DNA of 64,000 nt from Ischnura elegans (lineage: Eukaryota > Arthropoda > Insecta > Odonata > Coenagrionidae): assembly GCF_921293095.1 (NCBI RefSeq), contig NC_060253.1, forward strand, positions 75,181,992 through 75,245,991, in the 5' to 3' direction. A program made the position numbers and the translations under genes. Shown here one piece after another: positions 40,352 to 48,579 of the stretch; position 1 is the first letter of the stretch; the number at the start of each line of letters is the position of its first letter. The notes beneath the pieces were generated by a model. It worked only from the letters and a program-made list of their open reading frames with translations, searched no databases and had not been told where the DNA came from.

Positions 40352-40504
40352 ATGATTTACATGCGTAGAATTCCCGGTATAATTTATCGCAAGAAATGCT
40401 TTGTGTTCTGCGCTCTTGCTATCCTAGTATCCTCTATTGTACTCCTCCTTCACTGGGGTATTCTATGCACCAACATACAAGCTTGGCATCATGTATCTTA
40501 TCTG
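40352..40504 (+). CDS. DIPK1 exon 1: start codon and signal anchor
   Basis: This frame is open from ATG 40352, with an in-frame TAG at 40328-40330 just upstream. It encodes MIYMRRIPG..., then a run of hydrophobic residues (CALAILVSSIVLLLHWGIL) flanked by basic residues, and ends at CTG|GTAAGT, a near-ideal donor. A second in-frame ATG at 40361 could be the real start. Exon 2 begins in the same phase, and the short spacing from anchor to first Cys motif fits the family. A further small exon in the 431-bp intron cannot be excluded. Confidence 0.72.
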
Positions 40505-43500
40505 GTAAGTTGTTTGTAAACATGCCTGTGTACTTGAAACATTCTGGTGGCATTTATCTGTGGACTGCTATAATTGTGCCCTTATATATTACTACTACTA
40601 TTGGAAGTAATTTTCCTGACAAAAGAGTGTGTGTGCTAACTGTCCTTTTAAGTTAATTACCGTGAGCAGGTATTTAGATGCTTCAATAAGGTTGGCTTGT
40701 AGTGTCCATCTGCTTGTTGTTGTAAATAGATATTAGATAAGAATACATTTTAGTGAATAACAACATATCCCTTTGCCTTTCAGTAGTTTTAAAAGTCTCC
40801 ACGCTCATCGTTAGAATTAATTCAGTAATAATTTTGTGCTTTACCAAAGGGGCACACAAACTTCGTATTGTACTTTTGTTAAAGTTTTGGCTAATTTTAC
40901 GTCAAAAATTAATTTTCTTTTTCCCGTCTACGCAGTGTGAGCTTTACCGGCAAGGTAAAGCCATTGGCAGCCTATGCTCTGCCATGTGCGTCGATAAGCA
41001 ATTCCAAACCCTGACATGCCACCCTTTCCATGCTGGTAAAGATGCCGTATTTTCTGCTAGTTGGATGATACAAGGTACACCACGCGCAGTTTTCAAAGCT
41101 GCTCGCTTGCCTCTGGATGGAGAAAATGATTACCTCTCAGAAAACAAGGTAAATTCCTAATTGACTCAAATTTCTCATGTCCATTTTATCCAGGTTATGA
41201 TTTGTTATGTTTTCATTTAGCAGATCATATTCTTTATTCCATTTATTCACGACGGAAAAATGTTTTATGTTTCAAAAGGGAAGCCAATCACATTATGAAA
41301 CTCGTGTGATATACATGACTGTGGGAATATTGCACTGATACAGTTCTAGAAATTAATTTGACGTCTATCATGCTTGGCCTGGTTTTTGTTTTTCCCATTA
41401 TGACATATCTTATCAGCTTAAATTGTATTACTTAATGGTATATCATTAGGATGTTTGCAAAATTGACATCCACCAGAGTAATTTTTAGGATACAATACAG
41501 TTTGTGATACTTACAACTTTTTAAGTCTTTGGTGCATCAGTAACACCTAACTAACTATAATCTTTCCTTCAATTCAGAACCTAGGCATGTAGAATCAAAC
41601 AATTTCCCTTGTTGAAAAAAGGGGACAAAAATTTGCCGTTCACTACAACTTTCGGAAAAAACTTAATTCTGGCCTGGGTTTCATATTAAGCCTGAATTAC
41701 ATCCTCATATTCCCATCCCTGCAGGGGCGGATCCAGGATTTTTTTCTGGGAGGGGCACAAGCAAGGCCGTATCCAGGATTTTGTTCTGGGTGGGGCACAA
41801 GGATACCTCGTAATACAAAACGAACGCACTGATAATGGGACCGTATTAAAAATCTTGCATATTTTTGAGGGTCTGGGGGGGGCACGTGCCCCCGTGCCCC
41901 CCCCCCTGGATCCGCCTATGCATCCCTGTATGGGTTAGCTGTGGCATTAGCTTCTCAGGGGCTATGAAAATATTAGCCCAAAATATCATTTTCTGAATCT
42001 AAGGTCATTTTTGTTATCCTGTTTTCAATCATTGTTCCCATCCCTTAATATTTGCATGTCAAATTCCGATACAAGCTGAACGTGGCATTAACATCTCTCT
42101 TTGTCGGAGCTATGGGGTCTGATTGACCAAATGATAAAAATTTTCAGCAACAGAGAAAAGGATATGCCAAGCAATGGAAAAAGTGATGAGAATCCCTTTT
42201 ACGGAACGAGACTCAATGTAAGGAAACCAGAAAAACAGAACTTCGATGAAGGAAACTAATGTGCAGTTGTGCCATCAAGGCCTTGTTACACTGTATTTAA
42301 ACACCCATCAGTTAATATGTTTATTATTATCTATTCATTTTATATTTGGGGGTGAGTTTAAATCAAAACTTGAAGCATGTACATTATGGAAGGGCTCCAT
42401 ATTAATAATGAAAGATGCTTTGTTTCTTCCACAAGTTTATAAAAATTTCTGCAATTTACCTACTTAATGGGAAGGTACTGAGTATAATCGTTAGCAAGAC
42501 ATTGTCAGCTACCACGCTGAATGAGGCACGGTTGGTGAAAGGCATACTTCAAGACATACGAGGAGAGCGCCTGAGGTTTGGCAACACTGCTACACGAGCA
42601 GATTCAAGATGTTAACTCGACGGGGGTATGAGAGCTACTCACTGAGGCCACGCCTGCTGTTTGCTGATTGGCCACGGGAAAGTAACGTTTTGAGAAACTT
42701 ATACCACCTCACCTCAACTTGCTTTAGCCACACCAGCTCACCCGCAAAGACGTAATGAACAGAGAATAATACATATGTAAATGAACGGATGAATGCAAAA
42801 CTTCATCACATAACCACCCAACTTGTGAGAGTGCATGAACAGAAAATGGAGACTGTTCTTGATTTGTTCAGCAGTGTTCAGCGAGATGTTGTGGAACATT
42901 TTGCTATGATAAATGAAAATGAAAAACTTTGTGTATGTCCACAGTATTTATGATCGTACGTACGTATTACAGTACTTCAGCGAATCACCTTCGCCACCAT
43001 CATGTACAATGCATTTCTACCTGATGATAGCGAAGGTGATTTGCTGAAACACGTCGTACAATAATAAATACTGCGGACATACACAAAGTTTTTCATTTTC
43101 AATTATCATTCTTGATTTGGTTCATGCATTTGTACATGTTTTGTTCCAGTCCACCAAAATTGTTCATGCATTCATAAATTAAATCCTTAGTGTTTATGAA
43201 CCATGACTAGGCCTTCATACATCATGATGTCAAGTCATGGATGAGTGGTTCTTGGAACTAAGCCTTCAGAGAACCAGTGTTTGAGGAATCACTGTATCTG
43301 GAACAGTTACTTACGTAACAGAAAAAAGTGGAAGCATATTTTGTTCCTCTATTGTACAGTAGTGAGGCTGGAAATTGGTCAATGCTATAATAGTATTTGG
43401 CTTGCATAATTGAATAATTATACCTGTTTACATGGATATGTACTCCTTCGTTCATTCATACTATGCCTTAAGCAGGAACATATATTAATATGAATTCATA

Positions 43501-46500
43501 GAAAGAAAGAGACAGGAATGCATGACATAAAAGGGTGAGGACAATAGTGCTGTGGTAGATGGAAAAAAACAAGAAATCAGAGGGTAAAAATGTGGCCTGC
43601 TATATCTTATTTCCTGATATATTGACTATTGGCTATGGTTTTCTTTAAGGTGTACACCATCGATAAGGATGGAAACAGAAAATATCCTTCAGAAAAAGAA
43701 TTTGAGGCTATGGTTGCAGATTTGGTCTCAAAAAAGCTTAACATTAGTGTTACTCAAGAAAAGTTGAGAAAATTGGGTTATCTTGGACCATCTGCCTTGG
43801 AAGGTCTGCCTGGAACACCCATTGAGAAGAGGAAGCGAGAAATGGAAGCTGCTTGGTACTTACTCCAGGTGAGTTAGAAACCAACTTTCCTCTTGAGTTC
43901 TCTTTAATGCATGATTGAAGTCTTTGTCAACAGGCTAATTTTGGGTGGGCCCCCCCTCCCCAGTTGAATAAAAATGGGCAAAATTTTTAATATGGTCCTA
44001 TGTATTATCATGAAGTACGCTTTGTTTTGCGTAATCAACAATAGTCAAATGTACAGGGTGTTTGAGAAGCTTTTCTTTTGCACACAAATTCGGTACCAAA
44101 ATTCATAATCCCTTGTAAAAAAAAAGAAGGTAGAAAACCAAGATGGTATGATGCAATAGTCAGAAAATCATTAAGGCTACACAGAGCATGCCATGCAAAG
44201 ATAAAAATAGTCCATACTGATTCATCTGAAATTCATCGCGAGTTAATAAGAAAACATAATCTGTCTAAAGCAAGTATTAAAGAAAACTGTCATTGTTATA
44301 CATATATGTAACTTATAAATAACTTTTATACATTAAATTATAGTATATTTTAACATTAACATTGAAAGGTATTGTAGAGCATGAGCATGTTGTACAATAC
44401 CTTTCAAAAATACTGAAGTTTTTTCACTATTGAAATAAAAAAACTTGGATGTCCACTTCACTCATCTCTTGATTATAATTTCCATTACTTCTAATATTTA
44501 TAGATAATCCTTAGCATCCTTATTCAGTCTAGGATTTAATCACATTCCAAACTTATGATTTTTTATGTTATTTTGTACTCAAGATAATCTAGAAAAGGTA
44601 TGCCATCATCACCTCATGTTCAGCTTAACTGAGATTTAAAATATATTTTTTTTCCTTTTCTTCTAGGGGCATGAATACTTAGTATCCATCCTATTTGAGG
44701 AAAGAGAAATTTTTCCAAAAGTCATGGGTACTTGTGGCCCATACTTTGCATCAGAGTGGGTTGATCCATTGGTGTGGGAAGAATCAAAGGAAGAATGGAT
44801 TAACAGAGTCCATGCTGCTGTTCTTGTATTGGAATTAATAGAAGCTCTTGAAAATGCAGTGCCTGCTTTTCAGCTTTGCGATGTTCGTCCTGGAGATTTT
44901 GGTATTACTAATGATGGATCAAAAGCCAAGGTATGTGAAGGGTTGGTCTGGGAAACTAATTCTTTATCATTTTCACGGTTTAAAAATTAATTCTTTATGG
45001 GCTGACTCATTAAATATTTCTTTTTTTAATGTATTATTATCATATGTAATATATATTGACTACCTATATTAAAAATATGTCACCATAAAAGTTGGACCTG
45101 CACAGTAAATGTTGCTCTCCTGTGGTCATAAAATAATAAGCATATGTCTAATTTCATTTTGTTTTCATTTACTCTATTTTAAGGTTCTAGATTCAGATTT
45201 GGCCCTTCCAATAGCAGTTGCTGACAAGTTGACTGGTGATGGAAAACCATGTACTAAGGACGAAGATTGCCACTACTTTGATTGCAAATCAAGATGCCTG
45301 AAGGGGTTTTGCTCTGAACCAGTTTTAAACAGCAACTTACAGGTTAGAAGCCACCTAAATCTAGGTATTGATGGCTCACTCATATTTCCCTGAAGGGCCC
45401 TTTTGTACCATTTAGTATACCGATAATACATTAATATAAATATCAGAATTAAAAATAGAGGGCATTATTTATTTATTATTATAAGGACATCCTTAAGACT
45501 TAATGAGGTGCATCACCTGAAATCTCCTTGCTGTTTTTTTTTTCGAGTGGTAGTGGAAATTATTCCATAAGTACACATGTGCTATTGTTGTAACTCTTAT
45601 TTTATTGATGTATTCTGTGGTAAATTGTGAATTTTGAAGCTCTCCAGCTTTAAATAGTATAGGGTACCTTCCTTTACAAATATGGTTTCCTACTCTCCGC
45701 ATTAGCCTAGGTGTGGATTAAGGTCATTGTTTTGTGGGGCAGTTCACTACTTTTCATGGTGCCTTGGTGCCATTCAATTCCTCTCAACATTAATTCATCT
45801 ACTTATAGAGCAGTGGTCTTTAGATGTTTCTCATATTGGTGAAATAAATTTTTTTTTGAAAGCCACCTCAATAATTACCATTTTTGCTATTTTTCCAGGC
45901 ATTTCAGGGTTGGGGAAGGGCATCTGCCACTGCATGAACTCCCCCAAAAACGCTATGCTCTTCTCTCCTTCTCCTAAACTCATGGTTATATTCAACTGTA
46001 AAAATTTTTATTATTTACAATATATATGTTTTGCTCATAAAATTTTGCCATTCAATTTTTATGCCATCCTGTGATAATTTTATATGAATCTAAATCAGTG
46101 ATATGAAAATCATAAATATGATTATTAGTAAATATATGCTAATTTAATATGACACATGATACTAGGCATTTATTCTTTAATGATCAACAAAGATATTGTA
46201 TTGCCCACAAATTCCTGTCAGCATTAGTACATCTGCTTGTAGAACAGTCGCCTTAAGATATTCTCTCCATATAGTAAAAAAAAAAAAAAAAAATTGCAAT
46301 GGAAAGCCACCTTAATGATTGCCGTCTTTCCAACCGTATTGACCCGAAGAAGCCAGGCACCTTTTTTTTGGAAATGCCCATGAAAAAATGTGGATGCGCT
46401 GCTTACACGAATTGTCCAAATTTTAATGCAAGCCACGTTCCATTTTCCCTCAAATTCTTATTGTTTATTTCTCCAGAGTTAAGCATTGAAACTAGGAAAA

Positions 46501-47069
46501 CTTTTTAGGAATTACATTTCTAACATTATTTAACCTTTTTCATCATGGAAACGTAAATTTATTGATTTAGCAACGAATCACGAGTTCCTATATTAGACAG
46601 CACCCGAGAAGCATTAGAAATTTTTGTTTTTCCCCCTCACGAGCCGTCCCAAAAATGGAGGAGCGTGGGCGCAGCTTGTGCGAGTAAATATGGTATTTTT
46701 CCAGGTTTTTCGGAGGGAGGGGCTTTCTTACTCAGTAATTTTTTTTTTTTTTAGAAATTTGTGGACAATACCATTTCTGCGTTCATCATTAGTTATGTAG
46801 TTCCATGACATCTCTCCTCAAAAAGTTGACTTTATTTATTCTTTACTCTGCAGGTGGTTTGTGACAAGGTTTTCCTGAATCAAAAACTTCCTGGTGGTGC
46901 AGTCGTCCTCCCGGGATTATTAATGTCAGAGCATACACCCTCGTCAATATCTGCTCTGTTACGTTTGTGTGTTGATCATCCTTCAGGTGAAGGGGCTGAG
47001 TATGTGCGCAAAAAGCTATATGCAACCCTAACACAGATGGAAATGGCTCTAATTGATGAAACTATTTAA
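40352..47069 (+). CDS. DIPK1/FAM69-family protein kinase-like ER membrane protein (6 exons, 407 aa)
   Basis: Six exons with GT-AG introns, all in phase 0, join into one 407-codon reading frame: 40352-40504, 40936-41148, 43650-43868, 44667-44930, 45184-45342 and 46854-47069. Visible parts in order: a short basic N-terminus and one hydrophobic segment (about residues 16-38, type II signal anchor); a Cys-rich luminal stretch starting CELYRQGKAIGSLC; a possible ATP-site lysine in AVFKAARL (K105); an EF-hand-like loop DKDGNRKYPSEKEF (127-140); a catalytic-loop-like CDVRPGDFG (266-274); a metal-binding-like VLDSD (284-288); then a Cys-rich insert. This order and the length (about 430 aa in the family) fit DIPK1/FAM69, divergent kinase-like proteins of the ER or secretory pathway. 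The substrate is unknown. Which paralogue (A, B or C type) cannot be decided by eye, so no symbol is given. Family assignment is strong; the first exon is less certain than the rest. Confidence 0.88.
40936..41148 (+). CDS. DIPK1 exon 2: N-terminal Cys-rich lobe
   Basis: Acceptor CTACGCAG precedes TGTGAG and the donor is AAG|GTAAAT. It encodes 71 residues with four cysteines (52, 65, 69, 79) and the K105 context AVFKAARLPLDGEN, which resembles the ATP-binding lysine strand of kinases. This Cys pattern after the membrane anchor is a hallmark of the family. Confidence 0.9.
41722..41920 (+). mobile_element. hAT-type MITE with 8-bp target duplication, DIPK1 intron 2
   Basis: The 8-bp duplication CATCCCTG (41714-41721, 41921-41928) flanks a 199-bp element with terminal repeats CAGGGGCGGATCCAGG and, inverted, CATAGGCGGATCCAGG. 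An 8-bp duplication and CAGGG ends are hAT hallmarks. It is non-coding. Confidence 0.85.
42963..43003 (-). ncRNA. Degenerate hammerhead motif, left arm of the 43-kb foldback
   Basis: The mirror of the 43018 motif on the minus strand. The core reads ATGATGG instead of CTGATGA and GAAG instead of GAAA, so it should be inactive. Stem II with the AAGGTGATT loop is kept. Confidence 0.45.
43018..43058 (+). ncRNA. Hammerhead ribozyme motif with intact core, right arm of the 43-kb foldback
   Basis: TAC, CTGATGA (perfect core), extra T, stem II AGC-(11-nt loop)-GCT, GAAA, stem III AC-AC-GT, GTC, GTA closing stem I. This is the best-preserved solo copy. It lies on the sense strand of DIPK1 intron 2, so it would be transcribed in the pre-mRNA. 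Confidence 0.7.
43650..43868 (+). CDS. DIPK1 exon 3: EF-hand-like loop
   Basis: Acceptor TTTCTTTAAG, donor CAG|GTGAGT. It encodes 73 residues beginning VYTIDKDGNRKYPSEKEF. The acidic loop resembles a Ca2+-binding EF-hand, a feature described for this kinase family. A helical stretch ending MEAAWYLLQ follows. Confidence 0.92.
43945..44040 (-). mobile_element. Fragment of the hAT-type MITE family, DIPK1 intron 3
   Basis: GGGCCCCCCCTCCCCAG, then GCAAAATTTTTAATATGGTCC and a CATGAAGTACGC...TTTGC stretch, matches the interior of the 23672 element with substitutions. The ends are lost. Confidence 0.5.
44078..44310 (+). pseudogene. Possible LINE fragment (region between endonuclease and RT)
   Basis: The peptide contains GRKPRWYDAIVRKSLRLHRA then CHAKIK, resembling the PxWYDxxLxxLRxxRxxAYKxYK pattern before the RT domain of Jockey-like LINEs, followed by an unrecognised tail. 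It is in DIPK1 intron 3. Short, so tentative. Confidence 0.3.
44364..44405. repeat. 13-bp perfect hairpin in DIPK1 intron 3
   Basis: GAAAGGTATTGTA and TACAATACCTTTC pair perfectly around a 16-nt loop. The stem is too short for a usual miRNA precursor. Confidence 0.4.
44667..44930 (+). CDS. DIPK1 exon 4: kinase-like core with catalytic-loop-like motif
   Basis: Acceptor CCTTTTCTTCTAG, donor AAG|GTATGT. It encodes 88 residues: GHEYLVSILFEEREIFPK, then MGTCGPYFASEW, then the C-lobe helix RVHAAVLVLELIEALEN, then LCDVRPGDFGITNDGS. The last part sits where kinases carry HRDxxxxN, but the His-Arg-Asp triad is replaced by Cys-Asp-Val, as expected of a divergent kinase. Confidence 0.93.
45184..45342 (+). 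CDS. DIPK1 exon 5: metal-binding Asp and Cys-rich insert
   Basis: Acceptor CTATTTTAAG, donor CAG|GTTAGA. It starts VLDSDLALP, in the place of the kinase DFG aspartate, followed by five cysteines in PCTKDEDCHYFDCKSRC and LKGFC. Confidence 0.92.
45789..46330 (+). repeat. Pair of diverged direct repeats inside DIPK1 intron 5
   Basis: 45789-45893 and 46222-46330 align over about 105 bp (CATCTACTTATAGAGCAGTG against CATCTGCTTGTAGAACAGTC; GAAAGCCACCTCAATAATTA against GAAAGCCACCTTAATGATTG). Both contain a T- or A-rich middle. They are either two copies of a short interspersed repeat or a local duplication. Confidence 0.5.
46854..47069 (+). CDS. DIPK1 exon 6: C-terminus and stop
   Basis: Acceptor TTTACTCTGCAG. 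It encodes 71 residues from VVCDKVFLNQKLPGG to EMALIDETI and ends at TAA 47067-47069. The helical tail (SISALLRLCVDH, YVRKKLYATLTQME) matches the family's C-terminal helix bundle. Only 64 bp of ordinary sequence separates the stop from a Tigger-like element, with no AATAAA in between. Confidence 0.93.
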   Translation: MVCDKVFLNQKLPGGAVVLPGLLMSEHTPSSISALLRLCVDHPSGEGAEYVRKKLYATLTQMEMALIDETI

Positions 47070-47133
47070 GAGCTCGTGCAATTGGAGTTAGTTTGCTAGT
47101 TTGCAGTGAAACTGCATGTTTGCTTTCCATTTA

Positions 47134-48573
47134 CAGCAAACTCCCGATTATCCATGCTAATGATGGGGAGAGGCGGCACTAAAAAATCGAAAAACATGAA
47201 TAATCCTAACGTTCACTTTAATTTCATGTAATTTTCACAATTTAGGTAGATCAAATAATTTATTATTATTTACACACATTATCAGTTATTTTAGATAGCT
47301 TCCCGGACTTATTGGGAGCTTTCTTTTTCCAACCGCGATCTTTTTAGCTGCAATAACATGATTGTACTCGTATTCCTTCTGCTCCATGTACAGTAGACCC
47401 CCATTAATACGAACAACATTATTACGAAGCAAATTGTTGGACCTGATGAAAAGGCCAATCTAATCCATAATAAGAGAAATGTTATTACGAAATTACAAAT
47501 CTCAGTCCCTGTCCTGGCCGTTACAAAAAGAACTTTATTACGAAGATCCATGGGTAAGCAATGGTATTTACGAGTATATACACGACGATACGTTATAATC
47601 ATTGCGCCACGATTAAGTTCACCTGGTGCACTGTGCTCAAGAGCATCAATTACGATTCTTTCTTCTGTAGGAGATTCTTCAGTATGCACGCAACATCATA
47701 TTATAAGCTTCATTCCAATGGAATCATGGTAACTCACTCATTACTGCTCGTAAATTGGGCGTACGTTAAGTCCTCTTCTCATGAAAGTTATATTTATGAA
47801 CTTTCAGAGATGTGAAGAATCGCAAAATTAAAGCGTGCCCGAAATTTCAAAATTGGCGCCCTCGAGCCAGTGCGACGCTGTGTGGCGTAGACGAACTCGC
47901 ACTTCGCGCATAATCTGAACAAAGTATCATTTAATCCGCTGTGAAGTCGGGGACTATCCAGCGTTTCACCCGTTCTTCCTTCCCGTGGACAGCTATTTTT
48001 ATCGGCTTAAGCTGCGTCGCGCGCGCAGCTAGATTAGCTCGTCACAATAGTGAGTTAACGCACAGGTGTAATGCAGTGTTGCATTCTGCAGGATAACCGC
48101 ACGTGTCAATGCCTTACAAAGGTTTATCAACTTACGAAGAAGGTATTGGAACGCATCTCGATCGTTTTATATATTTGCGCGTAATTTCATCGCGTATATT
48201 ATACACATGACTGAAGCTATTGCTCAGTTCGGCTATAAGTACCAGGTATTGAAGGGACAAGAAATTTTGACAAAGTTTTTTTTTGCGATGATTCCTAAAA
48301 GAATCGTTCGTACGAACTTCGTTATTACGAACCTCCGGTTTTTCGGTCCCGCAAACTTCGTAATGACGAGAGTCTACTGTAAAACCTGGTTTCCGAAAAT
48401 CACGCAACCGTGGCAGCGAGATCATGGATTCTGAAAAGAAATTCGCGCAGTGATTTTGCATGGATGCTGCTAAACCACTGCGCGACATCGGAAACTACAC
48501 TGTCACTGTGTGAACTCATGCATGGATATCTGAAACACGGATAAAATGCAGCTAGATAATCGGGAGTCAGCTG
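47134..48573. mobile_element. Outer Tigger/pogo-like DNA transposon remnant
   Basis: TA-flanked terminal inverted repeats CAGCAAACTCCCGATTATC (left) and, read from the right end, CAGCTGACTCCCGATTATC. The CAG...ACTCCCGATTATC terminus is characteristic of Tigger/pogo elements. It lies 64 bp after the DIPK1 stop, so it is probably in the 3' UTR. No intact transposase was found. Confidence 0.75.
47391..48379. mobile_element. Inner Tigger-like element nested in the first
   Basis: TA-flanked inverted ends CAGTAGACCCCCATTAATACG (left, trimmed) and CAGTAGACTCTCGTCATTAC (right, read inward). Both sides continue with ATTACGAA-rich subterminal sequence. Its ends fall inside the 47134-48573 element, so it inserted later. 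Confidence 0.7.
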
Positions 48574-48579
48574 TATTTC

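Larger units (their letters stand above)
42867..43108. mobile_element. Foldback insertion with two opposed hammerhead motifs, 11-bp target duplication
   Basis: The 11-bp direct repeat TTCTTGATTTG (42856-42866, 43109-43119) flanks the insertion. Inside, 42906 to about 43109 is a long inverted repeat: the arms meet near 43010 and match from GGACATACACAAAGTTTTTC outward. It sits in a TTAA-type MITE in DIPK1 intron 2. The rightmost arm bases overlap the duplication. No ORF is present. Confidence 0.7.
42766..43226 (-). mobile_element. MITE, TTAA family, split by the hammerhead foldback
   Basis: Left part 42766-42866 (ACTTGTGAGAGTGCATGAACAG) and right part 43109-43226 (TTCATGCATTTGTACATG, CCACCAAAATTGTTCATGCA) are the inverse of the 25.7-kb MITE, interrupted at 42867-43108. 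The outer ends are eroded. Confidence 0.6.

Noticed and set aside
47309-47689. 126-codon minus open frame within the Tigger block
   Set aside because: It runs across the border of the two nested elements, so it is a composite; no DDE motif seen.
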